From assembly GCA_963719055.1 (NCBI GenBank), contig CAVRAU010000005.1, positions 1-64,000 of the forward strand: a stretch of 64,000 bases of DNA, written 5' to 3'. The notes below the pieces were generated by a model. It ran no database searches and was not told the origin of the DNA. It saw only the letters and a list, made by a program, of their open reading frames with translations. The DNA is from CAXMQZ01 sp963719055 (GTDB lineage: Bacteria; Acidobacteriota; Thermoanaerobaculia; Multivoradales; JAHEKO01). The translations under genes and the position numbers were made by a program. Below, piece after piece: positions 1 to 9,500 of the stretch. The first letter of the stretch is position 1; each line of letters starts with the position of its first letter.

Positions 1-129
1 TGGCAAGCTCATCTCGCCACAGGGCTCAGTCTCGACCTGTCGCATCGACTGCAGACTCTCGGTTCTCTGCAGCTCACCGCTCGACGACAGGTACTGGTCT
101 GGCAAGACGGCGATCGCCCCGACTGCTAG
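1..129 (+). CDS. C-terminal fragment of an unidentified gene
   Basis: Frame 1 is open from the window edge to a TAG at 127-129 and gives 42 residues, ending in VLVWQDGDRPDC. The composition (Leu, Arg and Gln rich, no low-complexity) looks like a real protein tail, but nothing in it identifies a family. The next gene starts 30 bases downstream on the same strand with its own GGAGG, so the two could be co-transcribed. Too short to name. Confidence 0.4.
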   Translation, partial: WQAHLATGLSLDLSHRLQTLGSLQLTARRQVLVWQDGDRPDC

Positions 130-159
130 GATTGTGGACTTCCAACGGAGGCCATCCGC

Positions 160-1225
160 ATGCGAATCCATCCCACTCGAGTGTTTCTCTTCTCTCGGTC
201 TCGCGATCCTCATCTCATCACCGGTCGCCATGGCTGAAACCTTGGTGGTCGCCAACAAGAGCGACGACACCGTCGATCTCATCGATCTCGGTACTGGGGT
301 CTCTGCAGCTACTCTGCCTACCGGTCACGCTCCCCACGAGATCGCAGTGTCGCCAGCAGGCGACCTCGCCGTGATCACCAACTACGGTGATCGCGAGGTG
401 CCAGGCCACACTCTCACCGTCATCGACATTCGCCAAGCCCAGTCGCTGCGGACCATCGAACTTGGTGACCATACCAGGCCCCACGGAGTGGCATTCATCG
501 GCCAGGACAAGGTCGTCGTCACGACTGAGGGCAGTGCGCACCTGCTGGTCGTGGATATCGAAAAGGGCCAGATCTTGAAGGCGGTGGAGACAGGACAGGA
601 GATCTCCCACATGGTCGCTGCCACTCCTGACGGAACTCGTGCCTTTGTGGCCAATATCGGATCCGGAACCGTCACGGCCATCGATCTGGAGGCTGGCGCC
701 AAGATCGCCGACATCGTCACCGGCGAGGGCGCCGAGGCAATAGCCCTCACACCCAACGGGCGGGAGGTCTGGGTCGGCAATCGCGGCGCCGACACCCTTT
801 CCATCCTCGACCCCTCCACCCTCGAAATCCTGGAGACGATCCCCTGTCCCGGGTTTCCGATCCGCATCGCCTTCACGCCCGATGGTTCTCGGGCGCTGAT
901 CTCGGCGGCCCGCAGTGGCGAGGTCGTCGTCATCGACGCGGGTCGACGGCAGGAGCTGACGCGCACAAAGCTCGACCTCAGCAACGCGCCCGACGCCTCT
1001 AGACGGCTCTTTGGAGACCGCTTCGGTGAGAGTCCGGTCCCGGTCGGTCTGGTGATCTCGCCAGACGGTGAGACCGCCTGGGTGGCGGCCACCCAGGCGG
1101 ATGCCGTGGTCGTCGTCGAGCCCCGGCAACTGGTGGTTCGAGATCTACTCGCGGCCGGTCACGAGCCCGACGGAATGGCCTTCAGCCCGGCCACGGTCCA
1201 AACTCCGCCTACCGCGGATCGATAG
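160..1225 (+). CDS. Secreted YncE/YVTN-family beta-propeller protein (frame break in the signal peptide)
   Basis: About 355 residues. After the leader, regular ~42-residue repeats each carry a [VI]-x-D-x-x-[ST] strand and a PDG turn (for example ATPDGTRAFVAN, TPNGREVWVGN, SPDGETAWVA), the pattern of YVTN/YncE propellers; these are exported, and their ligands are often unknown. The start chosen is ATG 160, behind GGAGG at 146-150. Its frame gives MRIHPTRVFLFS, and one base later the neighbouring frame continues LGLAILISSPVAMAETL. Together these form a normal signal peptide cut after AMA, so an indel near 186-195 is inferred. The alternative is a GTG at 134, which lacks a sensible leader. The partner or substrate is unknown. 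Confidence 0.75.
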
Positions 1226-1279
1226 AGTCGGAGCTACTCGCCCCAACAACTGCACCTGCCTCTCGAAATCGGGGCCGAG

Positions 1280-2299
1280 TCATCGGTTTGTCTCTCCTGG
1301 CGAACCGCCCGCAGCCACTCGACTGGCCTGGGCAGCCCCGACAAAGCGCTGCACGATGTCCGCCACCGGCTCCACCTGCTCGACACCTTCGGCACTCTGT
1401 CCGGCCTGCAAGTAGTCGCGATAAGAGAAGGCGCGGTAGGAAGATCGTTTGAGCTTCCAGAAGGAAGACAGGGAGTAGATCATCCTCATCCAGTGCTTGG
1501 TGCGTCGGCCACGGAGCATTCTGCGGGCCAGTGGACCTGCGCGGGTACCGGACTTCTCGATATAGGGCGTCCGGATCACCGCTACCGGCACACCTGTGAT
1601 GCGCTCGGTGAGCACGATGTCCTCTGCCTTGGCACGGATGATCGCCGATTTGTAGTCGTCGCTAGCGCTGCATTCTGTGGTGGCGATGAAACGAGTGCCC
1701 ATCTGCACCGCATCGAACCCCAACTCGAGTGCCTCCACAAAGGCTCTCTCATCGCCGATTCCACCCGCACAGACCAGGGGCAGGCCGAGGTCTGCCAAAT
1801 CAGCGAACAATTCCTCGGCGCTCCTGGATCCGGCATGCCCCCCGGCACGGTTGTTGACGGCGATCAGCCCATCGACCCCGTTGTCGACGGCCTTCTGAGC
1901 CCATCGACGATCGGTGACGTCGTGGTAGACCAGCCCTCCAGCCGCATGGGCCTTCTCCACCACCCAGCTCGGATTTCCCAACGCGGTAACAAAGAACCGG
2001 ATTCCCCACTCGAGTGAGGCCTCGACGTACTGCTGCATCCGTTCCTCGTACTTCCTCGAGGAACGCTCGACTACGACGTTGAGCCCCACTGGCTTGGAAG
2101 TCAGGCTGCCAATCTTCTCCAGTCCTTCGTGAAAAGGGTAACCATGAACGAATTCGAGGGACAGGGGTTGGATCACTCCCATGCCTCCCGCCTCGGATGC
2201 CGCCGCCACCAGCTCGGGATTGCTGCACGGATACATGGCTCCACAGATGATGGGGATCTCGATTCCGAGTTGTTGGATCACTCTCGTCGGGCCGCTCAA
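1280..2299 (-). CDS. Nitronate monooxygenase / NPD-family FMN oxidoreductase
   Basis: 339 residues with the (beta/alpha)8 FMN fold of 2-nitropropane dioxygenase-like enzymes. Visible motifs are PIICGAMYPCSNPELVAA at the N-terminus, NNRAGGHAG in the active-site region (the His of the GGHxG motif is the family's catalytic base), and the phosphate-binding GGIGDE followed by GFDAVQMGTRF. The family oxidises nitronates, or acts in enoyl reduction or detoxification; the substrate here is not deducible. The start chosen is TTG 2299, directly behind GAGGAGGAGGCGAGA. The reading frame runs upstream without a stop into the frame-broken PHP gene; that apparent fusion is rejected. It is convergent with the YncE-like gene. 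Confidence 0.8.
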   Translation of the reverse strand: MSGPTRVIQQLGIEIPIICGAMYPCSNPELVAAASEAGGMGVIQPLSLEFVHGYPFHEGLEKIGSLTSKPVGLNVVVERSSRKYEERMQQYVEASLEWGIRFFVTALGNPSWVVEKAHAAGGLVYHDVTDRRWAQKAVDNGVDGLIAVNNRAGGHAGSRSAEELFADLADLGLPLVCAGGIGDERAFVEALELGFDAVQMGTRFIATTECSASDDYKSAIIRAKAEDIVLTERITGVPVAVIRTPYIEKSGTRAGPLARRMLRGRRTKHWMRMIYSLSSFWKLKRSSYRAFSYRDYLQAGQSAEGVEQVEPVADIVQRFVGAAQASRVAAGGSPGETNR

Positions 2300-2344
2300 T
2301 CTCGCCTCCTCCTCAGCTTGCAGGCACACTGCTATGGTTGACCC

Positions 2345-2539
2345 ATGCAAGACGGTGAAGCCACCTTGGCATGGGTTCTGTTCTGGGTCTTCACGGCCAT
2401 CACGACCGTGGCCACATTCTTCATTACCGACCACCACAGGTCGCGCGGCCTGGCATGGGGTCTGGCGGCTCTGTCCCTGACCCTGTTCATCGGTCTCTAT
2501 TTCGCTCTGCAGGCCCTGTTGCGATACCTCGGGCTCTAG
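2345..2539 (+). CDS. Small two-helix membrane protein
   Basis: 64 residues. Two hydrophobic stretches, roughly residues 9-27 (WVLFWVFTAITTVATFFI) and 36-58 (GLAWGLAALSLTLFIGLYFA), are separated by a charged HHRSR loop, so it is most likely an inner-membrane protein with both ends on one side. No family is recognised. It lies between two minus-strand genes, is divergent from the nitronate monooxygenase, and shares a palindromic CTAG with the stop codon of the convergent PHP gene (stops at 2537-2539 and 2536-2538). No clear ribosome site was found. The membrane-protein composition of the reading frame is the main argument that it is real. Confidence 0.5.
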   Translation: MQDGEATLAWVLFWVFTAITTVATFFITDHHRSRGLAWGLAALSLTLFIGLYFALQALLRYLGL

Positions 2540-4617
2540 CGGAAGAAGAAGGGGCTCGACCAAGCCGCTCCGCCATCCGTCTGCAACACGCGGACATACA
2601 GGTATTCGCCCGCCTCCAGATCTCGGACCGGCAGACTGGCGGAACATCTCGAGTCGCCACAGACGACAGTCTCGACGATCTCCCCTGAGCGAATCAGATC
2701 CATCTGCTGCAAGGTCCCGGGACCGTTCGCTTCTACCTCGAGCCGCCCCGTCCCCTGGGCTTTGATCATTCATGTGCCGAGCATCGATCGTCGCACCCAT
2801 GAGGTGCCCGGCCAGGCTCACCTGTAGGAGGATCCGGGGGCCATTGGTGGCATAGACCCGACGGGATCTCATCGCCTCCAGCACAGCCTCGCGGCTCAAA
2901 TCCTCACTCAAGATCGCCGCCAGACCGCCGCTCGCGGCATTCAAATGGGCCAGGCCTGGATGACCGTCATGCCCGTCACCGCTCCCCACGAAGCCGAGCT
3001 GATACCCCTGATTCAGCACATCCCGCACGAAGTTGCCCACCACCGGGCTGTAGATGGCCGACGGCGAGTCCAGGGCCTCACTGCTGCCATGGACCGACAC
3101 GATCTCGGTCACGGGCTCGAGCTCGGGGTCGGGCGCGATTGCCCAGTTCGTCGCCACCGGCCCCCCAGCGGAATGATGGGCAAAGGTCAATGCCTCACTT
3201 CCGCGCAGAGCCTCCCACAGCTGGACAGGAGACTCGAAAGCTGGGTCCACTGAGCTGAAAACCTTTCCCTGGTCCGAGAAATACAGTACGTGCCGATGGC
3301 CGTGGATCCAGCTGGTCCACTCGTAACCCAGCAGAGTGACGAATTTCTCCGGCTGGTGGAACAACTCGGTTTCTCGTCGAATCTCTTCCCAAAGCTCCGG
3401 ATGAATCGCCAGGGGCTGCATCCCCCAGTGATCATGATCGGTCAGGGCAGCCACATCCAGTCCGGCCACGTCCCGGGCATATCGAAAATAGTCCTTCGGA
3501 GTACCCGTTCCATCGGAGAGTCCGGAGTGGCCATGCAGATCGGCCCACAAGACACGACTGGCGTCCTCATCGACAACCATTGGGTTGCTTTCCCCCACGA
3601 TCCCCTCACCGATACTTCCTCTCACCCTGACGGTGCCGGCACTCGCCAGCTGGAGCTCGACGGTTTGCGCTCCCGCATGCTGTGGTTGGAACTTCAACTC
3701 AGAGGGCAATCCCGAGCCCGGTGGACCGGTCAGCCTTACCACTCCCGACCACTTCGCGGCCCGGTTACCCACAGCATCGAGAACCGCCACGGTCAAACGA
3801 GACCGTTCTCGTGGGCGGGCTGTCGACGGCAGTGTCATCACCAGGCGAGCGGCGGGACCTGCATCGACTCCGATGCAAAGAGGAGGTTCGACCAACGAGC
3901 GAATCCCATCGCCATCACCGTCCACCGCGAAGAAGAAACAGGATCTGCTCTCAGCGTACCGATCAGCCAGGGCGCCGGCCGGTCCGCTCCCGTAGGCGAT
4001 CACGATCTCTTCCCCCTCCATCAGTGCCCGGCCCTGCACCTGAATGGCCAGCAGCTGCTGATCAATCGTTGCAGGATCGAGTGAGACCCCGCTGGCCTGA
4101 GTCCTGACCTCCGTAAAGCCCAAAGCCTCAGGTGCTTGTACCTGAGGGGTGCTCCAGCCCCAGAAGGGTGGTGCCTGGAAGAAGAGCCAACCCTCCTCGG
4201 CGATACCCAGTGGGCCAGCCTTGTAGACGAAAGTCCAACTTCCGGGATGGGATACCTTCGCCCTTTCCGGCTCTTCCAGAAACCGTACCTGCCCCGCCAC
4301 CGTCGGACGGATGCCGCGGGGCTTGCTGATCCTGACGCAGGGCTTCGACGATATCGAGACGGGCGCTCGGAGATCGAGTGTCCGGGGCCACCTCCTCCTC
4401 CGCCAGGGGCGATTTGCCGCAACCTGCAAGTGGGCAGCCAAAGGGCGATCAGAACGGGAAGAATCAGGGCGGTATGGCGCAGGGCAGGGTCTCCTCGTCC
4501 GAGAGCGTAACTCAAGGAGGCGGCTCGCAGCCAATCCGACCGCCAAAATGGAACCCCGAGCCGGCGAAACTCCAGCGGCTCCAGTCCGTAGGTTTCTTCA
4601 AGGGGGCGCGGGAACAA
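2536..4617 (-). CDS. PHP-domain metallohydrolase-like lipoprotein/exported protein (DUF3604/CehA type), frame-broken
   Basis: About 690 residues once joined. The C-terminal half holds the PHP metal site: DLHGHSGLSDGT, ALTDHDHWGM, HGHRHVLYF, TFAHHSAGG and GSGDGHDGHPG. These are the His/Asp clusters that bind two or three metals in PHP phosphoesterases and CehA/McbA-like hydrolases. The N-terminal half is beta-rich (SRLTVAVLDAVGNRAAKWSG). A hydrophobic leader ending in LPVLIALWLPTC suggests export, possibly as a lipoprotein. Frames switch near 4390-4400 (a GGAGGAGGAGG run), near 4300, and near 2765-2800; the tail MIKAQGTGRLEVEANG is in the last frame. The exact start is uncertain (TTG 4617 or TTG 4515). 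Substrate unknown. Confidence 0.65.
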
Positions 4618-4654
4618 GCGCCCCTGCGTCTAGAGCTCTGGAGGAGAACCGTCC

Positions 4655-5767
4655 ATGAAGAGGTTGCTAAAGATTCTTCTTGTCTTTCTGATCGTGGCCG
4701 CAGCCGTTGTGGCAGGGTACTTCTGGGTGCAGAAGAACAGGCAGAAAGAAGATCCGTTCGAGCTGGTGGACGTGGAGAGCGGATCCATCACCGAAAAGGC
4801 CATCGCTGTGGGGCAGATCGAGCCCCGGTTGAAGTTCGAGGTCAAGTCCAAGATCCCTGGAATCGTCAAGCGGTGCGCGGTGGAAGTCGGTGATCAAGTC
4901 GAACCGGGAGACCCGCTGTTCGAGATTGTCCCCGACCCCACACCCACCGAGCTGGTGGGGGCCCAACAACGGGTCCAGGCCGCAGAGTCCGCCTTCAAAC
5001 GAGCCGAATCGGACTGGAAACGCTCCACCCAGCTGGCCGAACAAGGAATCATCGCCACGGAAGAGAAAGACGCCCGGCGCGAGTCCTTCGAACTCGCCCG
5101 CATCGAGCTGGAAGGAGCCCAGGATAGTCTCGAGCTCGTCCGGGAAGGCAAGATCTCGGGCCGCGGTCGCAGCATGGAGTCGATCATTCGAGCTCCCGCC
5201 GCCGGCATCGTGTTGGAGCGCAATGTCGATCCGGGCGATCCGGTCGTGCCCCTGACGACATTTCAGGAAGGCACGGTGATGGCCGCGGTGGCCGACATGG
5301 GTGATCTCATCTTCAAGGGCACCGTCGACGAGATCGATGTGGGCAAGCTCAAGGTGGGTGTTCCGGCCAGGCTGAATATCGGCGCCCTGCCCGGCGAAGA
5401 GGTGACCGGCTATCTGAGCCGCATCGCTCCCCAGGCCAAGGAAGAAGAAGGCGCCAGGCTGTTCGAGGTGGAGATCGAGCTCCACGACGTCAAGAACCCC
5501 GACCTGATTCTGCGGGCGGGCTATTCTTCCACCGCCGATCTGATCATCCGCGAGAAGAACGAGATCCTGTTGATTCCCGAACGGTTGGTGCTCTTTGAAG
5601 AAGATGGTGCCAAGGCCTTCGTCGAGATCCCTTCGAGCACACCGGAGGGCGAGCCCGAAAAGGTGGAGATTGTCGCGGGGCTATCCGACGGCCTGAACCT
5701 GGAGGTCGTCGAGGGCTTGAGTGAAGGCGATCAGGTTGTCCAACGTCCACCCCGCGATATTTTCTGA
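4655..5767 (+). CDS. MacA/HlyD-type periplasmic adaptor subunit
   Basis: 370 residues. An N-terminal signal anchor (LLKILLVFLIVAAAVVAGYFW) is followed by the first biotinyl-lipoyl half (VKSKIPGIVKRCAVEVGDQV), a coiled-coil hairpin at about residues 105-165, the second lipoyl half (IRAPAAGIVLERNVDPGDPV) and beta-barrel and membrane-proximal domains. The adaptor would bridge an inner-membrane MacB-like transporter to an outer-membrane channel. It is the first gene of a four-gene run with two permeases and an ATPase, followed by only 6 bases before the next start. No TolC-like gene is visible here. The start is preceded by GGAGGAG. Confidence 0.85.
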   Translation: MKRLLKILLVFLIVAAAVVAGYFWVQKNRQKEDPFELVDVESGSITEKAIAVGQIEPRLKFEVKSKIPGIVKRCAVEVGDQVEPGDPLFEIVPDPTPTELVGAQQRVQAAESAFKRAESDWKRSTQLAEQGIIATEEKDARRESFELARIELEGAQDSLELVREGKISGRGRSMESIIRAPAAGIVLERNVDPGDPVVPLTTFQEGTVMAAVADMGDLIFKGTVDEIDVGKLKVGVPARLNIGALPGEEVTGYLSRIAPQAKEEEGARLFEVEIELHDVKNPDLILRAGYSSTADLIIREKNEILLIPERLVLFEEDGAKAFVEIPSSTPEGEPEKVEIVAGLSDGLNLEVVEGLSEGDQVVQRPPRDIF

Positions 5768-5773
5768 TCACCC

Positions 5774-7006
5774 ATGAGCTGGATCTTCAATCCCCTCCGT
5801 CAACTGGGTCGTGATCTGCGGACCCAGAAGATGCGCACGTTTCTCACCACGCTGGGAATCGTCTGGGGCACGGTGGCGGTCAGTCTCCTGATGGCCTTTG
5901 GTCAGGCCATGCATCACCAGATGCTGAAGAACACCGCCGGTCTGGGCAACGCCATCGTGATCGCCTTTCCCTCGTTGACCTCGATGCCTTTCGAGGGCCT
6001 GGGCAAGGGTCGGCGAATTCGAGTCAATGAGGAGGACATGGAGCTCGTCCGTCGACGGGCCAGGGAAGTCGGCGCCATCTCCAGCGAATACACCGATTCG
6101 CTGCAACTGAAGCTGGGGACTCGAACGATGGCGGTCGATGTCTCGGGGGTCAGTCCCGAGTTTGGTGAGATGCGGAACATGATTCCCCAAATGGGGGGTC
6201 GCTTTCTGAACGCTCTCGATGAAAAGAACAAACGACGGGTGGCCTTTGTCGGCGATGAGCTGGCAGAGACCCTGTTTGGCTCCGGCGACCCGATCGGTCA
6301 GGTGTTTCGACTCCATGGATCACCGTTTACGGTGGTGGGAGTCCTGCAAGCCAAAGAGCAGGACTCCTCTTACAGTGGGCGCGACAAGGACAAGCTCATC
6401 ATTCCTGGCTCGACCTTCCGCGCCTTGACCGGCCAGAAATACCTCGATCTATTCATCTTCACTGCCGCCGACGTGCAGCGCACCAAAGAGGCGACGGCCG
6501 AGGTTCGCGGGATCCTGGCTGGCAAACACCGATTCGACCCCGATGACGAGGAGGCGCTGGGTATCTGGGACACCACCGAGATGTTCCAGTTCATGGACTC
6601 CTTCATGTTCGCCTTCAATCTCTTTCTCGGCATCGTCGGCTCGCTGACCCTGGTGGTGGGCGGAATCGGTGTGTCGAACATCATGAACGTAGTCGTCGAG
6701 GAGCGCACTCCCGAAGTAGGAATCAAGATGGCTCTGGGAGCGAAGTCCCGGGGGATCCTGGGCCAGTTCCTCGCCGAGACACTCATCATTACCGCTGTGG
6801 GTGGAGCTCTGGGATTGCTCATCACGGTAGGAATCTGCGCCGTCTGGCCGACAGGGACCGAGGAGTACATCGGCGTACCCAGGGTCAGCGCACCGGTGGC
6901 GGCCTTGACGGCTTCACTCCTGGGACTGATCGGCCTCGTCGCTGGCTTCTTCCCTGCCCGAGCTGCTGCCAATCTCGACCCGGTTGTGGCCATGAAGATG
7001 AACTAG
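5774..7006 (+). CDS. MacB-type ABC transporter permease (FtsX fold), copy 1
   Basis: 410 residues. It has one N-terminal transmembrane helix near residues 22-42, a large periplasmic MacB_PCD domain, and then the three-helix FtsX domain (FNLFLGIVGSLTLVVGGIGV, LIITAVGGALGLLITVGICA, VAALTASLLGLIGLVAGFFP). It ends in the family signature PARAAANLDPVVAMK. Such permeases transmit ATPase motion to the adaptor (mechanotransmission) and export peptides, macrolides or lipoproteins. There is no ATPase domain on the same chain, as expected for the split form; the ATPase is two genes downstream. A paralogue follows 12 bases later, suggesting a heterodimer. Confidence 0.88.
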   Translation: MSWIFNPLRQLGRDLRTQKMRTFLTTLGIVWGTVAVSLLMAFGQAMHHQMLKNTAGLGNAIVIAFPSLTSMPFEGLGKGRRIRVNEEDMELVRRRAREVGAISSEYTDSLQLKLGTRTMAVDVSGVSPEFGEMRNMIPQMGGRFLNALDEKNKRRVAFVGDELAETLFGSGDPIGQVFRLHGSPFTVVGVLQAKEQDSSYSGRDKDKLIIPGSTFRALTGQKYLDLFIFTAADVQRTKEATAEVRGILAGKHRFDPDDEEALGIWDTTEMFQFMDSFMFAFNLFLGIVGSLTLVVGGIGVSNIMNVVVEERTPEVGIKMALGAKSRGILGQFLAETLIITAVGGALGLLITVGICAVWPTGTEEYIGVPRVSAPVAALTASLLGLIGLVAGFFPARAAANLDPVVAMKMN

Positions 7007-7018
7007 GAGCGCCGGACG

Positions 7019-8276
7019 ATGAGTCAGCCCCGTTTCATGATCTTCCAGCTCTTCATGCGATCCTCCCGGGTTCAGAAGAAGAGAGCTGTCCTGACGATCG
7101 CGGCCATCGCCTGGGGAACGCTGGCCCTGCTTCTTCTCCTGGCCTTTGGTGAGGGCTTGGGAATTTCGCTCCAGGACGCTTGGGCCGGCATGGGCACCGA
7201 TATCGCCGTTATCTGGCCCGGTGAGACCACGATGCCGTGGAAGGGCTTGCCGGCGGGTCGGCCGATTCGGCCCCGGATCGACGACATCCAGACCCTCAGG
7301 TTGCGAGTCCCGGGGTTGATCGGCATCAGCGGCGAGATCACCAGCTGGCGTACCACCCTGACCTATGGTGAGAATACCGTCACCGGTCGTGTTAAAGGAG
7401 TGAGCACGGTCTGGGGCCAGCTGCGCAACCAGATTCCGGTCTCCGGAGGCAGGTTTCTCAATCCTCTCGATGACGCGCAGCGACGCCGAGTGATCTTCTT
7501 GGGGACGGCCGTTGCCGAGGACATCTTCGGTTCGGACGACCCGGTGGGCAAGACGCTCCTGGTCGACCAGGTGCCCTACACCGTCATCGGGGTCATGATC
7601 GAGAAGATGCAGTTCGGTGCCTATAGCGGTATGGACGCAGACCACGCCATCATCCCGATTCGCACCTTCTACGCTCAGTACGGTCGTGATCGCCTTGGGA
7701 ACATCGTCCTCAAGAGTGAGGACCCCAGCGCAGATGAAAGCCAAGCTGGCCGAGGTCGCCGCTGTTCTGAGCTCGAAGTATGGCTTCGATCCGCAAGACG
7801 AGCGCGTTTTGGGAACCTGGGACACGGTCGAAAGTGGCACGATTCAGAACAACATCCTGTTGGGAATCAAAATCTTCCTCTCGGTGATCGGTGTCCTGAC
7901 CCTCACCGTCGGCGGCATCGGCGTAGCGAATATCATGTACGCAGTGGTCAAGGAGCGCACCCGAGAGATCGGGGTCAAGATGGCCCTGGGGGCGCGAAGT
8001 CACTGGATCACCGGTCCCATCGTCCTGGAAGGCCTGACCTACACCCTATTGGGTGGGGTCCTCGGTCTGGTCATGGCCACAGGTCTGATCCTCCTGATGA
8101 GCCTCCTGCCCACGGGCGACAATATGGCTCTCAAGGCACTCGGGAAACCAACGCTGTCGCCGGCCATTGCCGCCACCGCCGCCGGCGTGCTCGGTATCAT
8201 CGGTCTGCTCGCGGGCTACTTCCCTGCCCGCCGGGCGGCCTCTGTCGATCCCGCAGAAACCCTGCGTTACGAGTAG
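7019..8276 (+). CDS. MacB-type ABC transporter permease, copy 2 (single frame break)
   Basis: About 418 residues. It has the same architecture as its upstream neighbour: an N-terminal helix (AVLTIAAIAWGTLALLLLLA), a periplasmic domain with QIPVSGGRFLNPLDD, and C-terminal helices (IFLSVIGVLTLTVGGIGVAN and others), ending in PARRAASVDPAETLRYE. The frame changes near 7720-7735: the first frame reads RDRLGNIVLKSEDP and the continuing frame reads MKAKLAEVAAVLSSKYG. Because of the break, the first frame also runs on into the ATPase and mimics a permease-ATPase fusion. Its stop lies 5 bases before the ATPase start. It probably pairs with copy 1 in one exporter. Confidence 0.82.
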
Positions 8277-8281
8277 AGATC

Positions 8282-9040
8282 ATGACTGCAAAAGACCCAT
8301 CCCAACCCAACGGTGCTGTCATTCACATGGACGGGATTCGTAAGGTCTACGACACCGGCAAGGTCAAGGTCGAAGCCCTCAGGGGTGTAGATCTCGAAAT
8401 CCAAGACGGTGAGTTCGTCGCCATTATCGGACCCTCGGGCTCTGGCAAGTCCACACTGATGAACCTCATCGGTTGCCTCGACACTCCCACCGGAGGCACC
8501 TACCGACTCAGCGGTGAGCTGGTCGCGGGTCTGAGAAAAGAGCAGCTTGCCGCCATTCGCAACCGGCGTGTGGGCTTCGTTTTCCAGAACTTCAACCTCC
8601 TGCCCCAGATCACCTCCTACGAGAACGTCGAGATGCCGTTGCTCTTCGGGGGCATCTCCCGCCGCAAACGCAGGCAACGGGTCGAGGAATTACTCGACCG
8701 GGTCGGTCTTGGAGAGCGCATGCACCACAAGCCCACTGAACTGTCCGGTGGCCAGATGCAGCGCGTCGCCGTCGCCAGAGCCTTGGCCATGAACCCCGAC
8801 ATCCTGCTCGCGGATGAGCCGACGGGCAATCTCGATTCGTCCTCAGGTGGCGACATCATGGAGCTCTTCCAAGAGCTCTGGGAAGGCGGCCGGACCATGC
8901 TGGTCATCACCCACGATGCCGCCCTCGCCCGGCGAGCGCCCAGGCAAGTCGAGATTCGCGACGGCCTCGTCGTCCGCGACAACTCCAACGGCTCGACCGA
9001 CTTGATGTCCGATTCCATCGTCGACCGGCCGATCGACTGA
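8282..9040 (+). CDS. MacB/LolD-type ABC transporter ATPase
   Basis: 252 residues. It has Walker A GPSGSGKST (about residue 45), a Q-loop in VFQNFNLLP, signature LSGGQMQRVAVARALA, Walker B ILLADEPTGNLDS and H-loop VITHD. FVFQNFNLLPQITSYENVEMPL is typical of the MacB/LolD/FtsE group that energises FtsX-fold permeases. The start is ATG 8282, 5 bases after the second permease stops, behind GAGTAGAG. It closes the exporter operon begun at 4655. Substrate is not predictable. Confidence 0.9.
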   Translation: MTAKDPSQPNGAVIHMDGIRKVYDTGKVKVEALRGVDLEIQDGEFVAIIGPSGSGKSTLMNLIGCLDTPTGGTYRLSGELVAGLRKEQLAAIRNRRVGFVFQNFNLLPQITSYENVEMPLLFGGISRRKRRQRVEELLDRVGLGERMHHKPTELSGGQMQRVAVARALAMNPDILLADEPTGNLDSSSGGDIMELFQELWEGGRTMLVITHDAALARRAPRQVEIRDGLVVRDNSNGSTDLMSDSIVDRPID

Positions 9041-9061
9041 ACGCGGCAGCTCTCAACGCAG

Positions 9062-9082
9062 GGGCGGGGCTTGTCCCCGCCC
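9062..9082 (+). terminator. GC-rich hairpin after the exporter operon
   Basis: GGGCGGGG, loop CTTGT, then CCCCGCCC: a perfect 8-bp stem 21 bases after the ATPase stop codon. There is no U-run, so it may act as an mRNA-stabilising or REP-like element rather than as an intrinsic terminator. Confidence 0.45.
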
Positions 9083-9213
9083 TGGCGTCGTGACTCCAGG
9101 TCAGAGGAACCATGACGGCCTGCCAAGACGCTGGCCTTACGACACCTTGTACGGTCGCCGACAGACATCCCCTCGAGACCCCTTGATGGATCGAACGGGC
9201 GTCAGAGCAAGGG

Positions 9214-9290
9214 GACGGCCGGCACGGAGGCACGGCCCCTACGAACTAGCCATCGATAGTATAGGCCGACGGCCGGCACGGAGGCCGGCC
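9214..9290 (+). repeat. Two copies of an 18-bp repeat, the second extended into a palindrome
   Basis: The 18-mer GACGGCCGGCACGGAGGC occurs at 9214-9231 and again at 9268-9285, 54 bases apart start to start. In the second copy the sequence continues into a 7-bp stem, GGCCGGC (9271-9277) with GCCGGCC (9284-9290). This resembles dispersed REP or small mobile palindromic units placed between genes. A whole-genome copy count would settle that. Confidence 0.6.
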
Positions 9291-9500
9291 GCTTCAAGGC
9301 CAGAGACGAGTCCCGCACCAGAGAGGTCGGAAATGTGAAATTCAGCACTGGCTTGACAGCGCTGTTTGGAGTATTCTTACGCCAGAACAACGCCGCGTCT
9401 GCGGCCCCTGTTCGCCGGTATTTCAGCCGGAGTCCTACCCATAGTCTTCTAGTCACCTTTCAATCTTTCCCATCAGCCCATACCCAAGGGAGGGAGTACC

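Larger units (their letters stand above)
9041..9500 (+). other. 460-bp intergenic region with REP-like repeats
   Basis: No credible gene in either strand. The region holds a strong GC hairpin, a repeated 18-mer and, nearer the downstream gene, a TTGACA at 9353-9358. No good -10 box stands at the right spacing (TTCTTA at 9375-9380 is the best, weak). The dehydrogenase downstream is probably transcribed from this stretch. Confidence 0.5.

Noticed and set aside
218..1129. Long antisense reading frames opposite real genes (also at 4667-5485, 23048-23851 and 45563-47083)
   Set aside because: High-GC shadow frames: Asp/Gly/His/Arg-rich, no family motifs, fully antisense to well-supported genes.
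1280..4546. 1088-residue minus-strand reading frame joining the PHP protein to nitronate monooxygenase
   Set aside because: The PHP C-terminus is found in another frame (2536-2769), a plus-strand gene lies in between, and the monooxygenase has its own TTG with GAGGAGG. The fusion is created by an indel.
7019..9040. Permease-ATPase fusion of 673 residues
   Set aside because: From about 7735 the frame is Arg/Gly/His-rich nonsense until the ATPase ATG at 8282, while the permease's own C-terminus (FtsX helices) is in a neighbouring frame up to 8276.
9353..9380. Sigma-70 promoter for gdhA
   Set aside because: TTGACA is perfect but no acceptable -10 box is present at 16-18 bases; TATTCT comes at a 13-base spacing.
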